Shown here in pieces: positions 16,090 to 24,028 of a stretch of DNA of 41,316 bases. Every line of letters begins with the position of its first letter. Positions within the stretch are counted from its first letter, which is position 1. The stretch is from NCBI GenBank assembly GCA_001803635.1, contig MHDU01000037.1, forward strand, positions 1 to 41,316. The letters are read 5' to 3'. This DNA comes from Nitrospirae bacterium GWB2_47_37. Its GTDB lineage: Bacteria; Nitrospirota; Thermodesulfovibrionia; Thermodesulfovibrionales; Dissulfurispiraceae. Made by a program: the position numbers and the translations under genes. The notes under the pieces were generated by a model. The model was given only the letters and a program-made list of their open reading frames with translations, was not told the DNA's origin and made no database searches.

Positions 16090-16144
16090 ATATTAACCTT
16101 ATACCAATTTCATACGGCATAGTCAAACAATCATCAGGATGTAA

Positions 16145-16294
16145 GGCATACTTCAAAAGCCTTTACTAAGTGTAGTTGCCGGTGCAATCCGGAGATAACC
16201 TTTGTATCATCCAATAAAAAAGCAATGTTGTAGCTCACGAGAAAGAGAATGCTGTTATTACATTACGTATGAGTAAAGGCTTTTTCAGCACGCC
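16145..16294 (-). repeat. Inverted-repeat element 1 (possible structured RNA) upstream of polX
   Basis: Arms at 16145-16167 and 16272-16294: 13 perfect bases (AAAAGCCTTTACT / AGTAAAGGCTTTT) extended by 8 further pairs after a 2-base mismatch. The two imperfect outer pairs become G·U only when read as minus-strand RNA. The 104-base interior has no coding frame. It may be a 5' leader or independent RNA, or a MITE-like element; the strand is tentative. Confidence 0.5.
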
Positions 16295-16335
16295 TCACAT
16301 CACATAACTTGCAATCAAACATTTGAAAGATTTCA

Positions 16336-16505
16336 GCACATAGCGCGGGTCTGCTTCAATGACTTTATCAGCGGAACCCCCTAATCATATTCTCCTATAT
16401 CCGTCCTCCGCATCGGCGCTATCCGCTTGATGAAGCATATATCATCTTTGCTATGCATAAAGAACACCACTTATAAAGGCGTTGAAGCGGACTTGCACTA
16501 TGTGC
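16336..16505 (+). repeat. Inverted-repeat element 2 (possible structured RNA or MITE) upstream of ubiX
   Basis: Arms at 16336-16368 and 16473-16505, 33 bases each. Read as plus-strand RNA, only three positions fail to pair (two mismatches plus one arm-end position) and four pairs are G·U. Inside, AGCGGA (near 16369) pairs with TCCGCT and GCATA with TATGC. No coding frame of note. It sits just before the -10 box of ubiX. Confidence 0.5.
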
Positions 16506-16532
16506 CGTTCGGATATGATCTGTGATATTTAG

Positions 16533-16538
16533 TATAAT
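16533..16538 (+). promoter_or_regulatory. -10 box of ubiX, predicting a leaderless transcript
   Basis: TATAAT ends five bases before the ubiX ATG and no ribosome site is present, so transcription should begin at or next to the start codon. No convincing -35 hexamer. Confidence 0.5.
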
Positions 16539-16543
16539 AAGAC

Positions 16544-17125
16544 ATGAAACGATACATACTCGCAATAACAGGCGCGAGCGGCTCGATATTCGGAGTAAAA
16601 CTGCTTGAGGAACTGCTTAAAACCGCCGAGGTTCATCTTGCAATATCATCGAATACCTTTCCCATAATTAAAGACGAGACTGGCATCGACTGGTCGGAAG
16701 ATACAGAAAACAAAATTAGAAAGCATTTCAACATGAAAAGGCTGTTTTTCTATGAAGACAAGCATATGGAAGCGCCCATAGCGAGCGGCTCGTTCAAGAC
16801 GGACGGAATGTTTGTTGTCCCATGCACAATGAAGACCTTGGCAGGCATCGCAAACGGCTATGCTAACAATCTAATTGAAAGGGCTGCGGATGTAACTATA
16901 AAAGAAGGAAGGCCACTACTTCTCTGTCCGCGCGAAATGCCTTTCAGCGCCATACACCTTGAGAATATGCTCAAGCTTGCAAGGCTCGGCGTCAAGATAG
17001 CGCCGCCTGTTCCTGCCTTTTATCACAAGCCGAAAAGCTTGGACGATATAGTGAGCTTTATTGTCGGAAAAATGCTGGACGCCTTCGACATCGAGCATAC
17101 ATTATTTAAGAGATGGGGAAGTTGA
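16544..17125 (+). CDS. ubiX: Flavin prenyltransferase UbiX
   Basis: Makes the prenylated FMN cofactor used by UbiD-type decarboxylases. 193 residues, normal length. Hallmarks: AITGASGSIFGVKLLEEL nucleotide-binding start, SNTFPIIKDETG, APIASGSFKTDGMFVVPCTMKTLAGIANGYANNLIERAADVTIKEGRPLLLCPREMPFS (key blocks ASGS, PCTM, PREMP). No UbiD partner lies in this window. No Shine-Dalgarno; a TATAAT lies just upstream. Confidence 0.95.
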   Translation: MKRYILAITGASGSIFGVKLLEELLKTAEVHLAISSNTFPIIKDETGIDWSEDTENKIRKHFNMKRLFFYEDKHMEAPIASGSFKTDGMFVVPCTMKTLAGIANGYANNLIERAADVTIKEGRPLLLCPREMPFSAIHLENMLKLARLGVKIAPPVPAFYHKPKSLDDIVSFIVGKMLDAFDIEHTLFKRWGS

Positions 17126-17162
17126 ATAGAAGCTGACACTGGATTATTGTTTGAAATTTCTT

Positions 17163-17168
17163 TATAAT
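17163..17168 (+). promoter_or_regulatory. -10 box of the restriction-modification gene
   Basis: A consensus TATAAT 12 bases before the ATG at 17181, with no ribosome site between, predicts a leader of only about six bases. No clear -35. Confidence 0.4.
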
Positions 17169-17180
17169 CCTTGTAGTTAT

Positions 17181-20100
17181 ATGCCGAAACAAAAAATTAT
17201 CAGTCTGATTCAATCACTTGGTTTCCAAAATGAAACCTCGAAGGACATCTTTGTCAGGGAATATAAAAAACACAACTACACAATTACTATCGATACTCAA
17301 AAGGAAAAAATTTCTTATCCTGCACCTATTCAAGTAGGCGACAAAACCACCTGTAATTTTTTACGTCCTGAAAACTTTGTAGTCCTTGAATGTGTTGACC
17401 GGTTACTTAAAAAAGGTTATCGGCCAAAAGACCTTTATCTCGAAAAAAAATGGTCGCTGGGGCGGACTCAAAAAAGCGGAAAAGCTGATATAACGATTCA
17501 AAATGGCGGCGGGAATACAATACTGATAATTGAATGCAAAGTCTGTGGGCAGGAATACGAAAAAGGGAAAAGCAGAATGCAGGCCAATGGAGGCCAGCTT
17601 TTCAGTTATCTGCAACAGGATAGAAATACAAAATTCCTTTGTTTGTATACATCTGCACTGTCTGAACAAGGCGTTAAATATGAAAATGCCATCGTCCGCA
17701 TAGAAGATGATGATAAACTCAGAGAGCAGTTCGAGAAAGGGAACGAAGACATCAAGCTTTATGTGAACGCAAAAACGGTTGAGGAACTGCATCAGGTCTG
17801 GAAAGAAAATTACAGTTGTTACTTCCATCCAAACGGGATTTTTGAAGAAGATGTTCAACCTTATAAGATTGACCTTAAACCGCTAAAGATCAAAGATCTG
17901 AAGCAGTTGAAAGAGGGCGACGGCAGCTTCATTCATAACCAGTTTGCCGAAATCCTAAGGCATAATAATATCTCTGATAAGGAAAACGCCTTCAATAAGA
18001 TGATTTCACTTTTCCTCTGCAAGGTTGTTGATGAGAGCAAGGAGTCCAATGAGGTAGTGGATTTCCAATGGAAAGAAGGAATAGACAACTACGAAGACCT
18101 TCAGGACCGTATTCAGAAATTATATCAAAAAGGCATGAAGGAATACCTTAAAGAGGAGATCATTTATTTCGAAAACGACTATGTTGAAAAGGCATTCAGA
18201 TACCATAAAAAAGCGGTCGCTAAAGACAAGATGACCAGGATGCTGAAGGCACTCAAGTTCTATACAAACAATGAGTTTGCCTTTAAAGAGGTCCACAACG
18301 AGAAACTGTTCGAACAGAACGCAAAGGTAGTAAACGAGGTTGTACAGCTTTTGCAGCCTTATCGCATTAAGTATTCGCAGAAACAGCAATTCCTCGGCAA
18401 TCTCTTCGAATTATTGCTGAACGACGGACTCAAGCAGTCTGAAGGCCAGTTTTTCACCCCTGTTCCGATTACACGCTTTATAGTTTCGTCCTTGCCGATC
18501 CATGACTTTATTTCAGACCGCTGGAAAAAAGGCGAAGTTCATCTCTTGCCTAGAGTTGTAGATTATGCCTGCGGCAGCGGTCATTTTCTTACGGAAGCGA
18601 TTGATGAGATTCAGGGGGTTATTGGAAACCTTGGCATGAGTCAACACAGGGATGATACACGGTGGGCAAAGGATTATATTTTCGGGATAGAAAAAGATTA
18701 TCGCCTGGCGCGTATCTCCAAAATTGCCTGTTTCCTGAACGGCGCAGGGGATGCGAATATTATTTACGGTGACGGCCTTGAAGGTCATGACCAACTAAGT
18801 GAAACCGAGGGATTCGATATCCTAATTGCAAATCCACCTTATTCCATTAAGGATTTCAAACAACATCTTCCAGTCAAGCGTCTCAATTTTGAGTTGCTGG
18901 ATTATCTTTCCGATACTGCAAGCGAAATTGAGACTCTATTTGTCGAGCGCATTGCGCAACTTTTGAGGCCGGGAGGAATGGCCGGGGTAATCCTGCCAAG
19001 TTCGATTTTGAGCAACAGCGGCATATATACCCGCGCTCGTGAAGTTATCTTAAAAAATTTCCATATCAGGGCCATTGTTGAACTCGGCGGGCAAACATTT
19101 ATAGCCACTAACACAAATACGGTTATACTCTTCCTTCAGAAACATATAAATGGTGACAACCAGCACTTTGCTTATCGCGCCGATGCTATCTATGATGAAC
19201 AGCAATTGGATGACGCGGAATATCTTGACGGCCATATGCTTCATGGATATTGCAGACAGATTAGCGTTGATTATGATGATTATGTAAGTCTCATACAAAG
19301 AAAACCGTCTGATTCTCTCAGAAAAAATGAGTTTCTCACAGCTTATCAAAAATGGTTTGATGGGCTGACCGAGATCAATAACCTGAAAAGTCAGGCGTCT
19401 TTTCAAAAAAGAGACAAAGAAGATATAAGGCTGGAGCTTAATCGTCTCTTCCTGGATAAGGTTATTGCGAAGGAAAAGGAGAAATTCTATTTCTTCTGCC
19501 TTGCATACGGGCAGCATGTGGTACTTGTAAAAGCAGGCGACAAAGATAAAGAGAAGGCATTCCTCGGTTACGAATGGAGCAAGCGTCGAGGGTATGAAGG
19601 GATGAAGGTCATCGGCCCCGGCAAGCTCTGCGATAAGAATGACTTCAATAATTCCGAAAGGTGCAATAGCTATATAAGACAGACTTTTTTGGGGAAAGCG
19701 ATTGATTCAATTCATGAGTCAGCTGCCGAGCATGTCAGCACTGCAAGGCTTATAGATATGATGGACTTTTCACGGATTGAATTTGATAAGCAGATAGGAC
19801 TAAGCCTCAAAAGCAAAATTATTGGAAAAAGTCGCTGGCCGTTAGAAAAATTAGGGGAATTGGCCATTTTCCTGAAAAGAGGTAAATCACCTTCTTACGG
19901 AGCATCTAGCATTCAAATAATTAAATCCGGCCAAGCAAGAGGTTATTTCTCTTTTGATTTCACAAAGCAATTTTTCGTTGATAGCAGTTTTGTACTAGAT
20001 GAAAGAAAGCTCGAAAAGGGGGATATCCTCATAAATTCAACTGGTGTTGGTACAGCGGGGCGAGTCACCTATTTTGATTTGGATGGTGATTTTGTTGTCG

Positions 20101-20936
20101 ATAGTCATATTACTATTTTTCGTCCTGATAGGAGCAAAGTGCTTCCCAAGTATGCCTTATATGCACTTGCAAGGATTGGCTTCAAGAATATTGAAGGTTT
20201 AGCCCAGGGCCAAAGCGGGCAAATTGAACTATCGTTATCAATAATAGAAAGCCTTCAAATACCTATTCCTCCCCTTGATATACAGAAGACAATCATTGAA
20301 GAAATGGAGACGGTGGAGAAACAGGCAGAAAAGGATAGGCAAGTTATTGAAGAGTTACAGACTGGCCTAAGTGATATTATCAAGAGCTTCAGTAAGACGC
20401 GACGTATCAATGAAGTCTTCACCATGTCCGATAACAAGGTTGATCCTGGAAGAAGACCGGATGATGATTTCTCTTATATTGGGCTTGAGCACATCGATAG
20501 TAATAGCGGCACACTACTTGAAAAAGTCACAGTGAAAGGCTCAACACTCAAGAGTTCAAAAAACAGCTTTTGCAAAGGGAATTTACTATATGGAAAGTTG
20601 CGGCCATATCTGAATAAAGTTTATCTTGCCGAGTTTGATGGTGTTTGTTCAACAGATATTCTTGTCCTCAAGCCTCACAATGGAATAATTCTTAAACATA
20701 TTCTCCTTAGCAAGCCCTTTGTCGAAAAGGCATCTTCTCTCATGAAGGGAGCAAGCCTGCCAAGAATCGGCGTCAAGGATTTCATGAATTTGACGATAAA
20801 ATATCCTGATGAAAAGAGCCAAGCGGATGTTGTTAAGGAGCTTCTGAATTATGAGCATCGCATCGCTGAACTGAAATCTCAAATAGCAGAGGCCGAATCA
20901 AAAAAAATTGCTATACTGGATAAATATTTGAAATAA
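17181..20936 (+). CDS. Single-chain restriction-modification-specificity enzyme (AloI-like, Type IIG/IIB)
   Basis: A 1251-residue enzyme combining nuclease, methyltransferase and DNA recognition. Residues about 1-210 form an HsdR-N/PD-(D/E)XK nuclease (GKAD about 102, then IIECK with Glu118 and Lys120). About 390-690 is an N6-adenine methyltransferase (SAM motif DYACGSGHF at 461; catalytic NPPY at 551-554). From about 885 and 1070 two HsdS-like target-recognition domains follow, each ending in a coiled coil (IPPLDIQKTI..., YPDEKSQADVV...), implying a bipartite recognition site. No helicase domain, so not Type I. Size and order match AloI/CjeI-type enzymes, which cut on both sides of their site. 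BrnT follows 24 bases downstream. AT-richer than its neighbours, suggesting transfer. Confidence 0.88.
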   Translation: MPKQKIISLIQSLGFQNETSKDIFVREYKKHNYTITIDTQKEKISYPAPIQVGDKTTCNFLRPENFVVLECVDRLLKKGYRPKDLYLEKKWSLGRTQKSGKADITIQNGGGNTILIIECKVCGQEYEKGKSRMQANGGQLFSYLQQDRNTKFLCLYTSALSEQGVKYENAIVRIEDDDKLREQFEKGNEDIKLYVNAKTVEELHQVWKENYSCYFHPNGIFEEDVQPYKIDLKPLKIKDLKQLKEGDGSFIHNQFAEILRHNNISDKENAFNKMISLFLCKVVDESKESNEVVDFQWKEGIDNYEDLQDRIQKLYQKGMKEYLKEEIIYFENDYVEKAFRYHKKAVAKDKMTRMLKALKFYTNNEFAFKEVHNEKLFEQNAKVVNEVVQLLQPYRIKYSQKQQFLGNLFELLLNDGLKQSEGQFFTPVPITRFIVSSLPIHDFISDRWKKGEVHLLPRVVDYACGSGHFLTEAIDEIQGVIGNLGMSQHRDDTRWAKDYIFGIEKDYRLARISKIACFLNGAGDANIIYGDGLEGHDQLSETEGFDILIANPPYSIKDFKQHLPVKRLNFELLDYLSDTASEIETLFVERIAQLLRPGGMAGVILPSSILSNSGIYTRAREVILKNFHIRAIVELGGQTFIATNTNTVILFLQKHINGDNQHFAYRADAIYDEQQLDDAEYLDGHMLHGYCRQISVDYDDYVSLIQRKPSDSLRKNEFLTAYQKWFDGLTEINNLKSQASFQKRDKEDIRLELNRLFLDKVIAKEKEKFYFFCLAYGQHVVLVKAGDKDKEKAFLGYEWSKRRGYEGMKVIGPGKLCDKNDFNNSERCNSYIRQTFLGKAIDSIHESAAEHVSTARLIDMMDFSRIEFDKQIGLSLKSKIIGKSRWPLEKLGELAIFLKRGKSPSYGASSIQIIKSGQARGYFSFDFTKQFFVDSSFVLDERKLEKGDILINSTGVGTAGRVTYFDLDGDFVVDSHITIFRPDRSKVLPKYALYALARIGFKNIEGLAQGQSGQIELSLSIIESLQIPIPPLDIQKTIIEEMETVEKQAEKDRQVIEELQTGLSDIIKSFSKTRRINEVFTMSDNKVDPGRRPDDDFSYIGLEHIDSNSGTLLEKVTVKGSTLKSSKNSFCKGNLLYGKLRPYLNKVYLAEFDGVCSTDILVLKPHNGIILKHILLSKPFVEKASSLMKGASLPRIGVKDFMNLTIKYPDEKSQADVVKELLNYEHRIAELKSQIAEAESKKIAILDKYLK

Positions 20937-20960
20937 GCTGATCAAATGAGGATTTAGCAC

Positions 20961-21257
20961 ATGAAATTTGAATGGGACATTGAAAAAGAAAAGGCAAACA
21001 ATAAAAAACACAAGGTGACATTTCTTGAAGCCTGTTATGTCTTTGCAGACAAATATATGTTAACTTTTTTTGATAAGGAGCATTCTGAAGACGAAGACAG
21101 ATGGATAACATCAGGACAAATTCCAAACGGCAAAATTCTTGTAGTGAGCCATACATACAGAAAAATAAAGGGCAAAGAATCCGTACGGATTATTTCTGCA
21201 AGGGAAGCTACACGGCATGAAGAAAAACAATATTTTGAAAGGAGAGTAATATCATGA
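20961..21257 (+). CDS. brnT: BrnT-family ribonuclease toxin
   Basis: A 98-residue type II toxin of the RelE-like fold. The sequence KFEWDIEKEKANNKKHKVTFLEA and the C-terminal block SVRIISAREATRHEEKQYFE are the BrnT signature. GAGG lies upstream of the ATG. Its stop overlaps the start of the antitoxin gene (ATGA). It follows the restriction gene by 24 bases, so the two may share a transcript, in which case the TA pair could act as an addiction module for the restriction system. Confidence 0.92.
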   Translation: MKFEWDIEKEKANNKKHKVTFLEACYVFADKYMLTFFDKEHSEDEDRWITSGQIPNGKILVVSHTYRKIKGKESVRIISAREATRHEEKQYFERRVIS

Positions 21258-21457
21258 AAAAAGAATACGATTTTTCAAAAGCTGAGCAAGGCAAATTTTA
21301 TAGGCCAATAGAAGAACTCGAAATCCCAGTATACCTCGACAAAGAGATTAAAACTTTTTACAGCGCAAAAGCCCTAAAGAAAAATATTGACCTAAATAAA
21401 ATCGTCAATACCATATTACGCAAAGAAATGGAAATGTTGAAGGCAATGGGAATGTAA
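21254..21457 (+). CDS. brnA: BrnA-family antitoxin
   Basis: A 67-residue partner of BrnT. It has an N-terminal toxin-binding segment (KKEYDFSKAEQGKFYRP) and a C-terminal ribbon-helix-helix-like DNA-binding part (IPVYLDKEIKTFYSAKALKKNIDLNKIVNTILRKEME in family pattern: IPVYLD, then helices). It overlaps brnT by 4 bases, giving translational coupling. Members autoregulate their operon with the toxin. Confidence 0.88.
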   Translation: MKKEYDFSKAEQGKFYRPIEELEIPVYLDKEIKTFYSAKALKKNIDLNKIVNTILRKEMEMLKAMGM

Positions 21458-21550
21458 GTAAAGCATTGCCTAACCCGTTGAAAAACTGGAAATCAGGAAC
21501 ATATGACTTATCTCATACATATAATGCCTACCTTCTGTTAAAATAAAATC

Positions 21551-21799
21551 ATGAAAGAGAGCTGCCCCGGAAGCAAAGAGATAACAAATCCATATCCCGA
21601 AGACCTGATTTGCGCCTTTTGCACGAATAAAAACGAGATATGGTCCGACGAGCCGGATACCGCATGCAAAAAATGCGGAAAGACCATAACGAGAGACATG
21701 AAATCCTCGTGCCTGCAGTGGTGCCCTGCGGCTAAAGAATGCGTGGGCGCTGAAAAATACGAGCGGTTAATGAAGAAGTTCAGAGAACAAAATCCTTGA
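21551..21799 (+). CDS. Small zinc-ribbon-like protein
   Basis: An 82-residue protein with eight cysteines: CPGSKE near the start, CAFC (Cys21 region), CKKCG, then CLQWCPAAKEC. The paired CxxC motifs indicate zinc binding. Homologues of this pattern occur widely in bacteria, sometimes labelled phosphohydrolase-associated; function unknown. TAAAAT lies 6 bases before the ATG, so it may be leaderless. hemH starts 31 bases after its stop. Confidence 0.75.
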   Translation: MKESCPGSKEITNPYPEDLICAFCTNKNEIWSDEPDTACKKCGKTITRDMKSSCLQWCPAAKECVGAEKYERLMKKFREQNP

Positions 21800-21830
21800 A
21801 TCCTTTCCGCTAATCCTGTATCCTAATTCC

Positions 21831-22769
21831 GTGATAGGCGTTATCCTTTTAAACATGGGCGGGCCCGATTCACTCGATGCCGTCAAGCCCTTTCTGCAAA
21901 ATCTCTTTTCGGACAGGGATATAATCCGCCTCGGCCCGGCGTTCCTACAAAAAACCATAGCGTCCCTCCTTATAAACAAAAGGCTCAAAAGCGTTATGGA
22001 AGCCTACAACCTTATCGGAGGCAAATCTCCGCTGACCGACATTACAAATGCACAAGCAAAAGCGCTTGAGGGCACGTTGAAAGGGGTTAAGGTATATGTC
22101 GGCATGAGGTACTGGCATCCGTTCATCGAAAACGCGATCGACCATGCATTAAAAGACGGGGCGGAATGGATTTTGGGCTTAAGCCTTTATCCGCACTACT
22201 CCATCGCAACTACCGGCTCTTCCGTGAAAAAGTTCGATGAGGTTATAAAAAAATACCACGTGGATCATTTCTGCGTTACCTCATGGTTCAAGCATCCGCT
22301 TTACATCGATGCCCTTGTGGAAAAAATACAGCGGGGATTAAGGGCATTCGACAAAAAACCTATTGTGCTTTTCAGCGCGCACAGCCTTCCTGAAAAATTT
22401 ATCGACAAAGGCGATCCTTACGTAAACGAGATAAACGGCACGATACAGGCAATAACAAAAAAACTGGACATCGAATGGCGTCTCTCATATCAGAGCAAGA
22501 CAGGCCCCGTGAAATGGCTCAAACCGACAACAGAGCACATGCTCCATGAGCTTGCGGATGAGGGGGTAAAAGACCTTCTTGTCGTGCCGATCAGCTTTGT
22601 TTCGGATCATATAGAAACCCTTTATGAAATAGACATCCTCTATAAAGACATGGCTCAGGAGCTTGGAATAAATCTTAAACGGGTCGAATCTTTGAACACG
22701 TCGCCAAAATTCATAGAGGCACTCAAAGATATTGTCATAACAAATGCAAGGAACGAAGGCCGGCTCTAA
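21831..22769 (+). CDS. hemH: Ferrochelatase
   Basis: It inserts ferrous iron into protoporphyrin IX (or coproporphyrin III) in the last steps of heme synthesis. 312 residues. The GTG start gives the canonical GVILLNMGGPDSLDAVKPFL N-terminus (start of family pattern LLNMGGPDS). The metal-site His184 is in SAHSLPE, followed by SYQSKTGPVKWLKP and the glutamate Glu262 in SDHIETLYEID. The next gene starts one base after the stop, so the two heme genes are coupled. Confidence 0.95.
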   Translation: MIGVILLNMGGPDSLDAVKPFLQNLFSDRDIIRLGPAFLQKTIASLLINKRLKSVMEAYNLIGGKSPLTDITNAQAKALEGTLKGVKVYVGMRYWHPFIENAIDHALKDGAEWILGLSLYPHYSIATTGSSVKKFDEVIKKYHVDHFCVTSWFKHPLYIDALVEKIQRGLRAFDKKPIVLFSAHSLPEKFIDKGDPYVNEINGTIQAITKKLDIEWRLSYQSKTGPVKWLKPTTEHMLHELADEGVKDLLVVPISFVSDHIETLYEIDILYKDMAQELGINLKRVESLNTSPKFIEALKDIVITNARNEGRL

Positions 22770-22770
22770 A

Positions 22771-23979
22771 ATGAGCAAATACGACATTGTCATAATCGGC
22801 GCGGGAATAAGCGGGCTGAGCCTTGCCCATTACTGCGCCGGAGACGGCCTTAAAACTCTGGTGATCGAAAAAAACGAAAGGGTCGGCGGCACACTGCACT
22901 CGGAACGCTTTGAAGACATCGGTTTCTGGATAGAGATGGGCGCCCATACCTGTTACAACTCTTATCGCAATTTGATAGGGATAATTGAAGACGGCGCATT
23001 CGTCAATAAGCTTATTTCACGCGAAAAAGTCCCGTTCAAAATGCTCGTTGACCATAAAATAAAATCCATCCCTTCTCAGCTTGATTTCCTGGAACTCCTC
23101 TTATCCGTGCCCAAAATATTCGGCCTGAAAAAAGAGGGGCAGAGCGTAAGGTCTTATTATTCAAAAATCCTCGGAAATAAAAATTTCGATTGCGTGCTGT
23201 CCCCTGCCCTTAATGCGGTAATATCTCAGGACGCAAGCGATTTCCCTGCGGACATGCTTTTTAAGAAGCGCTCCCGCAGAAAAGACATCATGAAAAAATT
23301 CACGCTGACTAACGGGATTCAAACCATCACCGATCTCATCTCGGCTCAGAAAAATATCGAGATCGCGACAGGCAAAAAAGTCCTTTCAATAGAATCTAAC
23401 GGCGCTATTTTTAAGACGGCTACAGCCGGCGAAATATACGAATCGGAGAGTCTGGCTGTTGCCGCGCCTGCTTCCGTAGCAGCGCAGTTGCTTGGGGAAA
23501 GCTTTCCTGAACTCTCAAAAGACCTGTCGCAGATTAAGGTTGAATCCGTAGAGTCCGTCGGCATTGCGGTCAAAAAAGAATTGACGGCTTCAATACCGCC
23601 GACGGCAGGCATCATTCCATCTTCTTGGCCTTCATCGGACAGCTTTTATTCCGTGGTATCGAGAGATACGGTCAAGCACGATTCGCACAGGGGATTTACA
23701 TTCCATTTCAAGCCCGGCATTCTAAATAATGGCGCCAAGCTCAGGCGGATAGCCGAAGTGCTTGGAATTAAGACCGCGCAAATCGAACATATGGCGGCGA
23801 AAGAGAACTTTGTGCCTTCACTCAAAGTCGGCCATGAAACACTGGCAGGCAAAATCGAGCGATCCATATCAGCAACCCGCCTGCTCCTCACAGGCAATTA
23901 TTTCGACGGCATGGCAATAGAAGACTGCGTTACAAGATCGCTCAAAGAGTTCATGCGGCTGAAAAAACTGCTCGGATAA
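22771..23979 (+). CDS. hemG: Protoporphyrinogen oxidase (HemY/HemG-type flavoenzyme)
   Basis: A 402-residue FAD enzyme: VIIGAGISGLSLAHYC dinucleotide-binding motif near residues 6-18, then IEKNERVGG. The C-terminal LLTGNYFDGMAIEDCVTRSLKE is the PPOX/amine-oxidase FAD-contact motif. It oxidises protoporphyrinogen IX. It is shorter than the usual about 460 residues and lies right after hemH. I used the ATG at 22771; an upstream in-frame ATG (22744) falls within hemH. A coproporphyrinogen-oxidising role is also possible. Confidence 0.85.
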   Translation: MSKYDIVIIGAGISGLSLAHYCAGDGLKTLVIEKNERVGGTLHSERFEDIGFWIEMGAHTCYNSYRNLIGIIEDGAFVNKLISREKVPFKMLVDHKIKSIPSQLDFLELLLSVPKIFGLKKEGQSVRSYYSKILGNKNFDCVLSPALNAVISQDASDFPADMLFKKRSRRKDIMKKFTLTNGIQTITDLISAQKNIEIATGKKVLSIESNGAIFKTATAGEIYESESLAVAAPASVAAQLLGESFPELSKDLSQIKVESVESVGIAVKKELTASIPPTAGIIPSSWPSSDSFYSVVSRDTVKHDSHRGFTFHFKPGILNNGAKLRRIAEVLGIKTAQIEHMAAKENFVPSLKVGHETLAGKIERSISATRLLLTGNYFDGMAIEDCVTRSLKEFMRLKKLLG

Positions 23980-23993
23980 AAATCCCATCCCTA

Positions 23994-24022
23994 TTGCCTG
24001 TAACCTTTGAAATAGGCATAAT
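23994..24022 (+). promoter_or_regulatory. Sigma-70 promoter of the cytosine methyltransferase
   Basis: TTGCCT, 17 bases, CATAAT. The -10 ends six bases before the ATG at 24029, and no ribosome site is present: a leaderless transcript is predicted. Confidence 0.55.
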
Positions 24023-24028
24023 ATCGGC

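Noticed and set aside
16365-16460. Short minus-strand frame in element 2 (about 25 codons with a start and stop)
   Set aside because: Too short, no ribosome site, and it lies inside the inverted-repeat structure.
16090-16543. tRNA gene or CRISPR array in the large intergenic gap
   Set aside because: No T-arm GGTTCGA pattern or cloverleaf and no regularly spaced direct repeats.
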